DNA from: Microvelia longipes
Taxonomy: Eukaryota; Arthropoda; Insecta; Hemiptera; Veliidae
DNA: 64,000 nt
Assembly: GCA_018340805.1 (NCBI GenBank)
Contig: JACMZG010001908.1
Coordinates: 34,675,294 to 34,739,293 of the forward strand
Direction: 5' to 3'
In this document: one piece after another, positions 47,901 through 60,419 of the stretch
How the letters are laid out: the number at the start of each line of letters is the position of its first letter
Position numbering within the stretch: the first letter of the stretch is position 1
Translations under genes and position numbers: made by a program
The notes under the pieces: generated by a model
Databases searched by the model: none
Told to the model about the DNA's origin: nothing
The model's input: only the letters and a program-made list of their open reading frames with translations

Positions 47901-49780
47901 ATTACACTTTTGCAAAGTAATATTCCTTAATTGTAAAAATCCATACATACTAAAGGAAAGAAAATATATATTTAATTTTGTTAGGTTTAGGGTGAGCCAT
48001 AATATTACAGAAAATATATAACTTAACTTAAAATTATCAATAAGATAGTAAAAAAAAATATAGATTTTTAATAATACAATTAATCAATTATAGCTTTAAC
48101 TTTGAATTATACGGCTCAATAAAATACTGTAATTCGCAATAAATTTTACGGATCTTAAATTTCTTTCCATAGAATTTTAAAAGAATTCACCCATCCCCAC
48201 TCCCCCATGACCTTAACTCCTTATGCTTATAAAGAGTTAATGACGTCTTTGAGTATGACGTCACTAACCCACAAAATAGAAGAAAAAAAGCAGAAAGCCT
48301 CGAAAATTTAAAATTAATTACACATACAGTCATGTATACCTAACACATAAGGAAATTAAATTTTGTTAACAGCTTCAGTTTTGATTTTACCGATTGACAA
48401 ATAAAACTTCATTAAAACGTTTATTAACTAATACATAAAAAAATTTCAAATATTCAGGCATTGTGACACTTAACTTACAACAAAACTACATATACGACTT
48501 TGTAGGGGTGAATACTATTTCATTTCTCGAAGCTGAACATTTATAAATGAATGGAAAAATACAAGTTTAATAAAGTGTTCATCAATTTAAACCAAATTTT
48601 AAAATTGAACCAGAAAAGTAAAAATTTACAGAGATAACTTAAGACTAGCTTAAATCAGAGGGGCACTAAAGTTGCTCTTAAGGCGAAGAAACTATTCCAC
48701 ACAGCGCACGGTGATAAAAATAAGTAATTATCACTAATACATTATTAGCAGAGTAGAAGTAATAAGTTAAATTAGCAATACTAATAATTATTACTTTATT
48801 ACCTAATATCATATCATTAGTGCCCAATTTATTTGTGCAATATTACTAATATTTTCATCTTATTCAGTTTTTAAATGAGTTTTGATCACCACAAGAAAAA
48901 TAGTAAATAAAAAGATGATTATAAGAGTGTTTACAATTGAATTTTATATAAAATAATTAAGACTTCAGTCTTATTAAAATTTAATTTACATTCATAAACG
49001 TTACGCTAAAAAAATATTTACTACTTTACGGCATGTGTTCATAATATTGGTTAACAAGTTAACTTAACAACTGAACTTAATGCATGAGTTACTAAATGAT
49101 TTTCTAGATGATTTAGGGATAAATTATACATTGTTAGGTCTAATTTCGCCAGCTTGATCTTGCGCAGTCCTTGAAGTTGATGATAGTGACCGCTAGATAG
49201 CACTGTTAGTGTTCAGTCAGTACCTCGTAAGATTTGTAACCTCAGTTAACAACAATATCACATATCGGTCTAATCACAATATACGAACTATTTTTTTTAA
49301 GTACAGAAACGAATACGTAGTATAAATACATAATAACGGGTTGTTTAAATTTCCGTGTTATTTATTTTTTATAAAATGAGTAAGTACACAATTTATTACA
49401 CTTTTAATTTAAAGTTTATGAATAAAAAATAACTATATTTAATTTAATAATAAATTCTTATATTATAATGTATTCACTGATAACGTATTTAATAATGCAT
49501 TTATTTTTTATAATAAACAACAAATTATTATTCTTTAAAAAATCTTAAATTTTTTTTGTTCTTAAAATATATTAAGTTTACACAATTTAAAATTTTGCAA
49601 AAAATATTTGTTAAAAATTATGACATTTGTTATACAAATATTTGTATGAAAAAACAAGCGTTTAATTTCTATAAACTCAGTCTGACGAAATAATTGTTTA
49701 TAATATTTTACGATGTCATCAAATTTCTTAATAATTTTGATTAGGGAATCATAAGGTGGCAAATTACTTCTCCATATTCA
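47901..49780. other. AT-rich intergenic DNA with small repeat scraps
   Basis: TGACGTCA occurs at 48256-48263 in a block shared with 43278-43297. No gene. Short open frames near 49562-49967 lack family motifs. Confidence 0.4.
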
Positions 49781-49784
49781 TGCT

Positions 49785-50585
49785 GGAGGTATAAAGAAAA
49801 AGTATTGTTTGTAATAATAATTCAAAACCAGAGTTTATCCGATGTGTAAGGACAAACGACATCGACGATCTGGATAACGAGGATCTTTCAGTCAGGAAGA
49901 CAAAATAAATTCTGTCTTCCATTGCGTTTATGCTAGAGAGTTGAAACTTAATCAAAAAATTAATCATTGTTAATCATAAAACTATTTGATCGTCATAAAA
50001 ATGTAATTAATTTAAATTTTTAAATTTATTTTTTTTAATTATTTTTAAATTTAACTAAATTAAATTTAATTAATCATAAAAATTGTTTTATGACTTCATA
50101 AACAGTCATTAAACGACAGCAACAAATTATAACACTCGAAAACATATCGAAACAATTTGAAATTTAGCATGTATATTGTCCTATATACATGGGCTATCAA
50201 ACAATATGCATGTATTGAGAACATTGTTTGGTACAAGTACATGAACATACATGGTACATTGGTTACACCTACATGTTAAACCAACCAATGGGTATGTATT
50301 GTGTACATTGTTTGGTATATGCACATACATCAGATGGTACATTGGTTACATGTACATGTGTAACCAATCAATATTACATCATAAAACGAAATGTATACGT
50401 TTATTAATGATCGTTAAAATCAGAAAACTATTCAAATGAGTTGAAATTGGGCTAATATATCTTTTGTTATTGTTAGATTAATTTTGTTGAGCAAGATCAA
50501 GCGTGACCGATGGGATTAAAACTTATCATATCTGTCAGAGGACGAGCAAAGCGAGCCCAAAATGAGCTCGCTAACAGAAAATAAT
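49785..50585 (+). repeat. 5S-rRNA-like repeat, copy 10 (diverged, with tandem insert)
   Basis: Blocks seen: GGTATAAAGAAAAAGTATTG, TTTATGCTAGAGAGTTGAAA, TTTTATGACTTCATAAACAG, TTCAAATGAGTTGAAATTGG, a degenerate 5S-like module (50489-50515, GAGCAAGATCAAGCGTGACC) and the tail GAGGACGAGCAAAGCGAGCC. A tandem duplication (50207-50370) sits inside it. Confidence 0.65.
50207..50370 (+). repeat. Two-unit tandem duplication of about 83 bp
   Basis: Units begin ATGTATTGAGAACATTGTTT and ATGTATTGTGTACATTGTTT, then share GGTACATTGGTTACA and AACCAAYCAAT endings (Y = C or T). It is rich in ACAT/ATGT words. The 62-codon frame is a by-product. Confidence 0.75.
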
Positions 50586-51011
50586 TTTCGTAATTTTATA
50601 AATCACAATCAATACAATCTTACTGTATTTAAGTACATAACATTATTACAACACGGTATTTATGTACATAAGAGATATTTATTATAAGATTTATAACTAT
50701 ATCATGTAATAGTAATTGGTCAGCATTACGTCTAAAAAGCTTAAAAAAATCTTGAAACAAATAGTTATTTAAATATGTAAATGTATGTATGAGCTGTAAA
50801 TGTAAAACGTACATTCATTGAACTTAATATTGCGGTTAAATTAATTTTTAACGAATTGGTTAATTAAAAAAAACTTTATTAATTTAATAATTAGTATTAC
50901 CACGACAATTTTTTGTTTTCATCGCATCAAATTATGAGCTTGTGTAGTGATGGTAAAAAATACAATATGCCAATTATGGAACGAGGCTTCGCAATTATAG
51001 TAAAAATATCA
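50586..51011. other. AT-rich spacer, no gene seen
   Basis: Nothing recognised. AATATGCCAATTATGGAAC near 50963 resembles AAGATGCCAATCATGGAAC near 8020, suggesting another minor repeat. Confidence 0.4.
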
Positions 51012-51014
51012 TAC

Positions 51015-51090
<76 letters not shown>
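51012..51090. repeat. (TA)n tract
   Basis: About 75 bp of TA with phase shifts. Confidence 0.9.
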
Positions 51091-51263
51091 CTGTTAAGCG
51101 CACATATCTTTAGAGCTGTGCTAAGAGGTAAAGATGTTGTTAAAGTATCTTTGTACTTAAAAAACTTCAAAAAGTTAGAACAACACTTTCTATCGAAACT
51201 TTTAATGTAACGCCATTTTAATACGCTGAGTTGGATTAATTGTATAAAGAACAGGTACCAATA

Positions 51264-51312
51264 TCAAACGATACTACCGTGTTTTACGAATCAGGAATAC
51301 TTGACACAATAC
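51264..51312 (+). repeat. Dispersed repeat, partner near 4255-4312
   Basis: GATACTACCGTGTTTTACGA and GAATACTTGACACAATACAA match the copy at 4261-4305. Immediately after it comes a hairpin-prone GC-richer block (GGCCTTTCGGCC and AGGGTTTACCCT, 51327-51353). Confidence 0.5.
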
Positions 51313-52020
51313 AATTGCGTGAAAGGCCTTTCGGCCCATTAGGGTTTACCCTGAAGAGACAAACTCTGAAGGTGTCGATCCATCCATTAGGTACTAAAAG
51401 CATTATGCTTTGAGTAGAAATTAGAGTTAGAGAAATTAAATTATTAGTTAATATTATAAATAGCACTATGCATAAAAACGGAAAGCACAGTCCAGCCTAC
51501 GAACACAAGGCCTTCGGTTACGAAATAAAGAGCTTATTCTATCATATTATTATGAGTGCTGTAAACTTAATCAGAATTATATTTCTATACTCGTCTTGCT
51601 ATATAATATGTAGTTAAGTCGTAAAATCAATTTAATGATAGTTTTCACTCTTAAAGTCAGATAAATAGAAGTAAGAATAAGATTTTTATAAAAATAACTA
51701 TTATTTGCAAAACAAGTTTCACTAACATAGCCGAGTATAAACTGGACTAAGACTAGAAATATAAACAGAAATGATAATGGGTAAATTAAATTCACTTTTA
51801 ATTTGTTTCATTCTAGACTCAAAACCAAGTTACAACACATTTTTCTGCATTTTCATTATATATGCAGATGCAAAAATTTGTGTTATAAATTGCTTTTGAG
51901 ACTAGAATAAATTATTAAAAGTAAATTCAATTTACCCAAGTTCATTTATGTGTAATCATTTATTTGTCAGCTCATCCGATATATATGTTCTAAAATTAAT
52001 GACAGTAATCTATGCATAGT
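51313..52020. other. AT-rich intergenic DNA, no gene seen
   Basis: Apart from the short palindromes at 51327-51353, nothing is recognised. Confidence 0.4.
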
Positions 52021-52024
52021 TAAG

Positions 52025-52155
52025 TTTTATCTATCTTAAAGAATGTAATTGGTTAGACTGGTCTAGTGATCTTTAGACTGTACAAGCATTGCTGCTATTT
52101 TCTTTTTTAATAGTAGTGATTTAATCACAGAGGTGTAGCAAAGATTAACACGATG
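52025..52155 (+). repeat. Dispersed repeat, inverted partner at 38085-38265
   Basis: GGTCTAGTGATCTTTAGACT, GTACAAGCATTGCTGC, TTTAATAGTAGTGATTTAAT and CACAGAGGTGTAGCAAAGAT match the minus strand of 38130-38265. Confidence 0.65.
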
Positions 52156-52179
52156 GCCAACAATGTACCATTTTGTACA

Positions 52180-52230
52180 CTCTTTTGTAACATTCTCGGA
52201 TCGAAATGAAAATTGGTACAAAAATTAATC

Positions 52231-52302
<72 letters not shown>

Positions 52303-52330
52303 TCGTCATATACCCACAATAATACCTAAA
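52180..52330 (-). repeat. TA-core family fragment, minus strand
   Basis: Reading the minus strand gives a TA tract (52232-52300), then TTAATTTTTGTACCAATTTT and CATTTCGATCCGAGAATG, matching the block that precedes the tract in the plus-strand copies. Here the TA run precedes this block, so the order is rearranged. Confidence 0.5.
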
Positions 52331-52789
52331 AAAGCATAGCGACCAGGTGACCGATGGTCTCATATTGGTAATAACTTACTTAAACAAAGAAAACAAAGTA
52401 AATTAAAAGAAAAATTACGTTGAAAATTCATTGACATAAATTTCAAACAAGTGTTTCCTTGAAATTCCATTCAATTATAAAGTTTTACAAACTGACCACG
52501 ATTTGAACTCAACTGAAGCATTTTTCCAGAAAAATAAAATTGTTCATTATTATTATTCATTAAAAGTTTGAACATTATTGCGCAAATTGTTTCCTGAGCT
52601 AACCTTGAATTAAGATTTTTTTCATTTGATGAAATACCAATAAAGTAGGATTGTCCACTCGATTCTACAAAGAGTTCGATATTCGACACGATATTTCTTT
52701 ATTTTGAGTATGTAATAACTGAAACCTCGTAAAAATACGGGCTTAAACTAATGATTAATTGTTAAGTAGCTATGATGAATAACTGATTA
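52331..52789. other. AT-rich spacer, no gene seen
   Basis: A 72-codon minus-strand frame (52471-52689) has no recognisable motif. It is not AT-microsatellite derived, so it could be a small exon or old repeat, but nothing supports a function. Confidence 0.35.
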
Positions 52790-53085
52790 TGAATGATTTG
52801 ATAATCATGGATAATTGATTATGGATGATTTAATACCTATGAGGGATAATTGATGATGACAGGTGATTTAATACCTATGATGGATAATTAAATACTTAAG
52901 ATAGATAATTGATGATGATGGATAATTGACGATGATGGATAATTTAATACCTAAGATGGATAATTGATGATGATGGGTGATTTAATACCTAAGATGGATA
53001 ATTGATGATGATGGGTGATTTAATACCTAAGATGGATAATTGATGATGATGGATAATTTAAAATCTATAATGAATCATTGATTAT
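52790..53085 (+). repeat. 38-bp minisatellite, about seven units
   Basis: The unit is GATGGATAATTGATGATGAT followed by GGGTGATTTAATACCTAA (38 bp). The central units (52940-53040) are nearly identical and outer ones diverge, with sub-repeats of ATGATG and GGATAAT. Confidence 0.88.
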
Positions 53086-53497
53086 AAATTATTTAATACA
53101 TTTGTTGGAAATACGATTTAGGACGTTCTTTCTTCATATTTAATAAACTTATAAGGTTAGACACAATGAAGGTTAAAAGAAATTGGTTTTTGTACTAGTG
53201 ATTGTGATTTATCAGGAAACTATAAAATTATAAAAAGTTTACTGTTAATTATTTCACTCTATTATAGCGATTTCATTACAAACAGTTGAATCTGATTAAG
53301 GTTGATACATCAAACCAACAAACTCATAAAAAATACTATTATTTTACAAGTTCTTACCTATTGCAAATTTTAGAACTGCTTCGCGAGCCTACATTTATAG
53401 CACTAAAAATAGGATGTTTATCGATGAGTATAAGTATTTGAATGTATTAATTGGGGGGGGGATAAACAGAAGGATAGGGGTTCCACAAGTATCACTT
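53086..53497. other. AT-rich spacer, no gene seen
   Basis: Contains a G run (53453-53461). Nothing else. Confidence 0.4.
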
Positions 53498-53530
53498 ATC
53501 TAAAATGGGGGTCCACGGGGCTCTGAAGTT
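53498..53530 (+). repeat. Short dispersed repeat, partner at 202-234
   Basis: Matches 29 of 33 bases of the copy at 202-234. Confidence 0.5.
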
Positions 53531-54945
53531 TGTGTGTTTCTAAATTAAAAATAAGAGAAATCTTTTTATCACTAATACTATCTATATAAACTAATAACAG
53601 CCCAGGTTGCGAAACCTCGACCTCCGCGGTATTCAAATTGAGAACTTACACCATCACAGACATAGAGGCAGACTGTCAGTACAATATTTGAGTTATTGGT
53701 GGATAAAATAACCTCACATGAGTTAAATAATTATCATTCCATTTTATTAAGACATTACAACAACATAATAAGGATAATTATAACACAAAAGCTACAGACA
53801 AGGATCAAAGAATTTTATTAATAAGCACTTCAGTAAACAAGTATAAAGAATAAATTTATAAAAGATAATGCTAATATTCATTAAAAATATGCATAAAAAA
53901 TATCATGTCCTTGCATATGTAATCAAATACGATAAATTACCAACTAAAAACAAATCTATACATTCTAGATATATAAACCATACACTACGATAAACTTAAG
54001 ACTTATTTTTAAAATAAATTTTTAAAAGAAAATAGATTTTTTGTAGAATCAAAATTAATTTTCTGTTACTTATTAAATATTATAAAAATTCATTTTATAC
54101 CCTGCAGAAGTCCTACATAGGAGAATCATCATATTCTAAGCTTTTACAGTATTTTTATTACATTAAATTTGTGTACGTGGGGTGCTGTATACATGCATTA
54201 TATGTAATAAGTATACAGCAACAAAAATATATGCATGTAATCATTATAGCAAATAATTTCTGCATGATTATCCTTCAGTCTTTCTTCTGACTCATTAATT
54301 TAATTAAATTACTATATTGAACGACATTAACTTCATCATGTAATTTTTTATGTTTAGAAATTATAAACACACACAAAAAAGAAACTTCTCTTTCACCTTG
54401 TATTAATTTAACATCCGAATAGCATGATTGTAGGGTTTATAATAGCTCTTGAGAATTGTAAAAATTAACAAATAAATAAAATACTAAAGAACTACTTGAT
54501 AAAACTTAATTGTATACATAGTCGAATCAATTAAAATAAATTATTTGATCAGATAAATTAATTATTAGTAAATATTTTTTTAAAAAATCAAAACAAACCA
54601 TTAATATTAAATAAGTTTAACACATTATTCACACCATGTTCAACAAATATCAATGTATTTTGTTATTAGTTTTTAATTTATATGTAAATGAAGTAGGTAT
54701 CTCCAGACAAATTATTAAAGTATTAAACAATTAAAAACTGTTAGTAACAATTAATGTTCTTTCTTTTTTTGATATGCAGATGAAATTATATTTATCTGAA
54801 ATCGTATATTTTTAAGGAGTGTAAACAAAGGTTAATACATTACAAGCAATAAATCCAACTATTCAATCTCAGTACTATTTCTATCCGCCATGTAAAATGG
54901 AATTAAAAATATACATTTCTGAGTGTTATGTATAAGTCACAGGTA
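53531..54945. other. AT-rich intergenic DNA, no gene seen
   Basis: No gene. GTATACATGCATTATATGTA with a facing copy around 54207 forms a short inverted repeat (54187-54237). Confidence 0.4.
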
Positions 54946-54949
54946 GGTT

Positions 54950-55545
54950 TTAGAAAATAGTTCGAAAACCGACTCTGATAATAAATATGTATTAAGTGAA
55001 GAGACATCTTTCTTATCTCCCTTTTAGAAATTAGTTTGAAAACCGACTGATAATAAATATGTATAAAAGTGAAGATACATCTTTCTTATCTCCCTTTTAG
55101 AAATTAGTTTGAAAACCGACTGATAATAAATATGTATAAAGTGAAGATACATCTTTCTTATCTCCCTTTTAGAAATTAGTTTGAATACCGACTGATAATA
55201 AATATGTATTAAGTGAAGAGACATCTTTTTACCTCCCTTTTAGAAATTAGTTTGAATACCGACTGATAATAAATATGTATTAAGTGAAGAGACATCTTTC
55301 TTACTTCCCTTTTAGAAATTAGTTTGAAAACCGACTGATAATAAATATGTATTAAGTGAAGAGACATCTTTCTTACTTCCCTTTTAGAAATTAGTTTGAA
55401 TACCGACTGATAATAAATATGTATTAAGTGAAGAGACATCTTTCTTACTTCCCTTTTAGAAATTAGTTTGAAAACCGACTGATAATAAATATTTATTAAG
55501 TGAAGAGACATCTTTCTTTTCTCTATTTTAGAAAATAGTTTGATC
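54950..55545 (-). repeat. 72-bp minisatellite, eight units, frame-preserving
   Basis: Eight units, each with TTTTAGAAATTAGTTTGAAA, ACCGACTGATAATAAATATG, a GTGAAGAGACATCTTTC block and CTCCC or CTTCCC. Most units are about 72 bp (24 codons), so a minus-strand frame stays open for 100 codons (55209-55511) as a 24-residue repeat, IYYQSVFKLISKRE being its core. A second frame of 66 codons covers the other half. There is no start context, splice signal or conserved domain, so it is treated as a repeat rather than a gene. Confidence 0.88.
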
Positions 55546-56395
55546 AGTCCTATTGCAAGAGATCTTAATATACCTCTTTAATATATACACCAATTAAAGA
55601 TAAAATATTAAAAAAATGTTAAGAAATCCAAATGTCCTTCACAACAAGTAACAAACCGATATATTTAGAATAAAAGATGGTCTGAATTAGTTACCTGGAT
55701 AAATTAGTTTTTATTTATATAAATGGTCTCTCATATTCTCTTAACAAAGCCACATCTATTAATAAAATAAGTTAAAATTTTAGTTAATCTAGATCGATGT
55801 AGTGAATGTAAATGTAATATTGATTTAAATGTCTAATACCTACAACTAGAACATATTTAATTTTATAGAAAGTGAGGGGAAGGGTGGTGAGGAAAGTGCA
55901 ACTAAAATCATTTGGACATCAAATTTAATTTAATGGGAGGATCAAAAATTAGGGTGAAAACATGAAACATTTAAATTAGGGTGCTAAACTTTTGATCCCC
56001 CAATATTTCAGATAAATCGATATCTATAGTCGAAAATTTATAAATATTATAGAAGTTAATAGATAAGTTTACTTGTATTATAAGAGTATTATAAGCATTA
56101 CTGTAATTTTACATTGTTTTTTTGATTACATTAAAAATCGAAGACTGCAGGATACTCTATTAATGCAACAAATTTAACTGATAAAACACTTAGAGTAATA
56201 ATATCTCTTATTATAACCAATCATAGGTAGTGCTTTTAAAGGTAGTAAATGACAATGATAACAAATAAACATATATCATTCAAAATGTTTATTTTTAAAA
56301 ATTGAAATAGAGAATACAAGATATATTTACCTTTTCTGGCATATTAGGATCCAAGCTGATAAATGAAATCAATTTTCTTTTACATGTTAAGTTAT
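55546..56395. other. AT-rich intergenic DNA, no gene seen
   Basis: Nothing recognised. Confidence 0.4.
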
Positions 56396-56399
56396 ACTG

Positions 56400-56580
56400 C
56401 AGAATTGACGTCATTGCAGGAATAATAAACAATTTTTAATGTTGACCGCACATACCGATTCCTGCAATGACGTCACACGTCACTCATAAAAAAGTAAGGT
56501 TATAACCTCCGAATGCGTTTGGTTTGTTTATAACGATTTTAAACACCTTATGAATTTATAACACTTCGATTAGGATCAAC
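56400..56580 (-). repeat. Foldback repeat, partner at 11060-11260
   Basis: Internal inverted repeat: TTGACGTCATTGCAGGAATA (56406-56425) faces CGATTCCTGCAATGACGTCA (56457-56476). Outer sequence GAATGCGTTTGGTTTGTTTA is the complement of the flank at about 11100. Both arms carry TGACGTCA. Confidence 0.78.
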
Positions 56581-57600
56581 AAATATTACAATATACAGCT
56601 GTAGTAAATTCTTAAAGTTGGCAGGACTGACTGGTGATAAAGGGCTATGATAAAGCTTTTACTCTCCTAACAATGCCGTAACTATATAGAGGATACGATA
56701 ATTCATTTAAATTTGTTCAATGGTCAAAGCAAAATTTTATGCGTTTTAGTTAAATTACCTTAAGTGTTTCCCGCAGGTTAGAAAGTAGGTTAAAGTTATC
56801 GTCGCCTACATTTTAAATTATTATTAAAATTAGCCTTATAATTCTAAGACATGGGTGAATAATATCAAGAGTTATAGAAAAGTAAAAGTAAATTAATTCT
56901 TAATTAGTACAAAAATAATCCATTATCAACAATATTACTGACAATATAAAAATAAATAATTTAGTAGAAAGTATAAGTAAGATAGCAATAAATAACCGTA
57001 CATGTAAAACAAGTTCCACTTCTCAAGTTTTGATATAAAGTTTACTTGCAATACCTAGGTGCATTATGGAACAAGTATTTTGCTTAACTTATATCAAGTT
57101 TGCGATCTACTTTAAACTTCACAGGATCAAACAGTACATTGTGAAACTGTCTCTTTACATCTGTGGAAAGAGAACGACTTACGATTTATATTTCTCTTTA
57201 ATTATTGTGAAACGTGTTTAAAAGTTGTATGATATGGAGGATATTGCGAAGTAGAAGTTAGATGCGTTTTAAAATGTAATAAATGAGAACAGAAATTTCA
57301 AAGATGACATGTTTAGGTCAGGCGAAACCAAGATTAATGTTGGTATATTATTTGTATCCTTTGGTGCAATAATACTCAGGTTGCTAAGTACAAGCTTACT
57401 ATTTCCACGCTACAATATTATTGTTAAATGTTCATTATTAGAGTTCAGAAGCTAAGCGCTTCGCTATTAGAAATATATATTCGAGAGTTTTTTTTTCTAT
57501 GTCTATTATGAATGCAGATAACAGTTATAATAATTACCCTGTGGTAATTACCAATTTTTTGAGGTATTTATCAATTAAACAAATTGTCAAAGAATAGATG
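56581..57600. other. AT-rich intergenic DNA, no gene seen
   Basis: Nothing recognised. Confidence 0.4.
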
Positions 57601-57604
57601 AGTT

Positions 57605-57965
57605 TATGAGATTGGGGTTATAGGGGGCCATACAGCCACGATATAACCGTATTTTCAAATGTATTAGTAAAAAACGTGATTAGTTTACATTATGCTATAC
57701 ATGTCAATCGATAAAATCGGAACTAATATTGAAAATACAATTTTAACTTCATACAAGTGTTTACCATACATATAAGTATAAGGATTTCAACCTTATCAGA
57801 CAACTCTTTAGAGTTTTGTGTTTTTTTTTTAATTTTTGCTGAGTCATTATTGAGGGTAAGTGACACCACGCGTATTTCATAAACAATAGGGTGCAGGAAA
57901 ATAACAAGGTTGATTTTTGTACAAAGTTTCATATCGATCCAAGGAAGTGCTCGAAAGAATTCGAA

Positions 57966-58047
<82 letters not shown>

Positions 58048-58150
58048 TTATTTATTTATTTCCCGTTTCAAAAATCCACCCCCAACTTTACTCCCCTCCA
58101 TAACCCTAACATCATAAGCTCATTTTTTCTTTGAAGCTTTGTTAAAAAAA
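57605..58150 (+). repeat. TA-core dispersed repeat, copy E
   Basis: GTATTAGTAAAAAACGTGAT, AGTTTACATTATGCTATAC, TTTTGCTGAGTCATTATTGA (57835-57854), TTCATAAACAATAGGGTGC, TTGATTTTTGTACAAAGTTT with CATATCGATCCAAGG, a TA tract (57968-58043) ending in TTTA units, AAAAATCCACCCCCAAC and CATCATAAGCTCATTTTTTC. The GC-rich head is largely lost. Confidence 0.72.
57968..58043. repeat. (TA)n tract inside TA-core repeat E
   Basis: About 75 bp of pure TA followed by a short TTTA run. Confidence 0.9.
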
Positions 58151-59495
58151 GTAAAAACTACATTAAATTGGAAAGTAATTAACATTTTTCAAAAATAGAT
58201 AAACATGCCTCTTTATAACTAATCAATTCTTAAGCTTAATTAGTACACCGAATAGTCAGGCTTGTATCAAATTGATCAAAACAAAGCAAAAGATATTCTC
58301 TTAACTTTGAATTTGATTGTAGTGAGAGTTATAAGTAAAGTTAAGAAATATGGGTGCATGAGTACCCACAGAAATGTGGGGCACTTCTTTCAAAAGATAA
58401 CTTCAAATAATTATTTTTACCTTGAAAAATAGTGCCTAACTAACTAGTAGTGATAGTTTATGAAAATTCAATAAAAAAACTAATAATACGTATATGATTT
58501 TTTATAAATACCAGTTCATGAGAAGATTCACTGCCAGATGTAGGGAGTAATCACCAGTATTGATGTAATCATCAGTTATCTAAACAAACAAAATTATGTG
58601 ATCAATACAGTTATATACAAAAAAATCTCTATAGTACGTCTAATTTTAAAAAAATAATAATAATAGTTTGATTAAAACTAGAACTATTAAGTTTAAATGA
58701 AATTAATGCTATTGGTATTTAATATAAAAAAAAAATAAAAAAAACATCAGGTATGACAGAAGATTAGCAAACCAAATTAGACGTTACATGACAAGGTCAT
58801 ATGAATTAACCGCACTGTATTTTTAATTTTTGAGGTGTTACACTTTACTGTTTACATCAGAAATCAAGGAAGGACTTAAAATACACCATACGGTGTTTTA
58901 CAAAGTAATTAAGCAACATATAAAAAAATAAATAAAAGCGATTAAAGGAGGCAATTTTGAAAAAACGAAGCGCAGTAAAAAATGGGAAAAAGGTAAAAAT
59001 CAGAAATCATGAATAATTAATTAAATTAAAAAAATGGCAAGGAGTTTTTTGAGTAATGAAATAATTAAAAATATTATCAATATTACATATGACTTAAGAT
59101 AAGTACTATTAAATGAGAATCGATGGTTAAAAAAACATAAAAATAAGTTCTTAGAAGGTTTGTTAAATACTGAAGATTTCACTACTTTTAAAAAAACAGT
59201 CCATGAACTATACAATTGTTGCTTTACCAAGTTTCTTTAAAATTAAATAAAAAATAATTAAAAATAAAAATAATTAGAATAACTATAAATAAACACGACA
59301 TTAAAAGAAATAATGTATTTTAAGAAAATCGTGTCATTTTTCCAATAATTTATCACGAATAATTTACTAATAATAATACCATTAAGGACTATTATTATTA
59401 TAAAACCTTTATAGGAATTAATTTTTAATTATGTTTTTTATCACAGCACGAAACTTAATTTTAGTTTTTATTGTATTATGAAACAGTTGTTTTTT
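58151..59495. other. AT-rich intergenic DNA, no gene seen
   Basis: No gene. Runs of AAT/TAA low complexity lie at 59240-59400. Confidence 0.4.
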
Positions 59496-59501
59496 TATAA
59501 A

Positions 59502-60175
59502 ATTGGTTTCGGTAGCTAAATGGTAAAGCTCTCGCCTTATGATCTGGATGTCTAGGGTTCAATTCCAGCCAAGGAGGACCCTTAATATGGGGTTATCTCT
59601 TGAACTGGACACTCGGAATATCTTGAATTTAAGGCCGACCAACCCAGCTAGGGTTTTCGTGGTTTTCTTGGCTGCAAATTTGGAATTGGTTCGTGTTTCG
59701 TCCGAGACAAGTCTAGATCCACGTTTCCGTTGTCACCAGCTCCGTTGAAAGTCCAGCCTCTTCAATTTAGTCCAACATCTTCCTGACTGAGATGAAGGTC
59801 AGGAAGATGTACTAAGCCTTCTTATGTCTGGAAACATGCGAAAATGTGTCCAGTGCCCGATTACATGGTTAGTCAAGTGACAAAGAAAGAAGTGTCCGGT
59901 TCTTGAAGACAGATGTCTTCTAAAAACACAGCGGAGCTTTTGACTTTTAGGTGGACCTAGCCAGAGTCTGATTATGCTAGAGGAGCTAAATGGTAATGAT
60001 TAGATAAGAGAGACTGGTTGAACGAGGGCGGGACAAGTTAGACTAATGCAATCAGAAGACTTTAGATTAATTAAGCAGACTGAAAACTAGTCGCATGCAC
60101 CAACCACGGTAAGTTTGGATAGAGTGTCTGGGCTAGTTGAACTAAACTATTACTATTACTATAACTAAACTATTC
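59502..60175 (+). mobile_element. Long tRNA-headed SINE-like repeat
   Basis: The head (59502-59570) has an A-box-like GGTAGCTAAATGGTAAAGC and a B-box-like AGGGTTCAATTCC, as in a tRNA-derived pol III promoter, but the acceptor arms do not pair, so it is not a tRNA gene. A GC-richer body of about 600 bp follows (CATCTTCCTGACTGAGATGA; GAACGAGGGCGGGACAAGTT) and ends in an ACTATT-type tandem tail (60147-60170). The segment 59970-60170 recurs in reverse at 63558-63757. No protein is encoded. The length is large for a SINE, and it could be two fused repeats. Confidence 0.65.
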
Positions 60176-60373
60176 AACTCTTGGGTGGATTAGTTGAGAG
60201 TACATAGTGAAAAATGTAGGACATCATCCACCAACAGTTTAAGAAGTATATTTTTAAAACTTGAAAAATGCCATTAAAACAATTGGTGTCATATTTAAAA
60301 GTAGACGGTAAGCTAAATAGATTGAAATGGCTTTCAGCTCAATCGGTGTATTCTAAGTGGCGCAAATAGTATT

Positions 60374-60382
60374 TATATATAT

Positions 60383-60419
<37 letters not shown>
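60374..60419. repeat. (TA)n tract
   Basis: About 46 bp of TA. Confidence 0.85.

Noticed and set aside
59502..59570. Functional tRNA gene
   Set aside because: A- and B-box-like words are present, but the acceptor ends do not pair and the sequence continues as a dispersed repeat with another copy nearby, so it is a SINE-type head.
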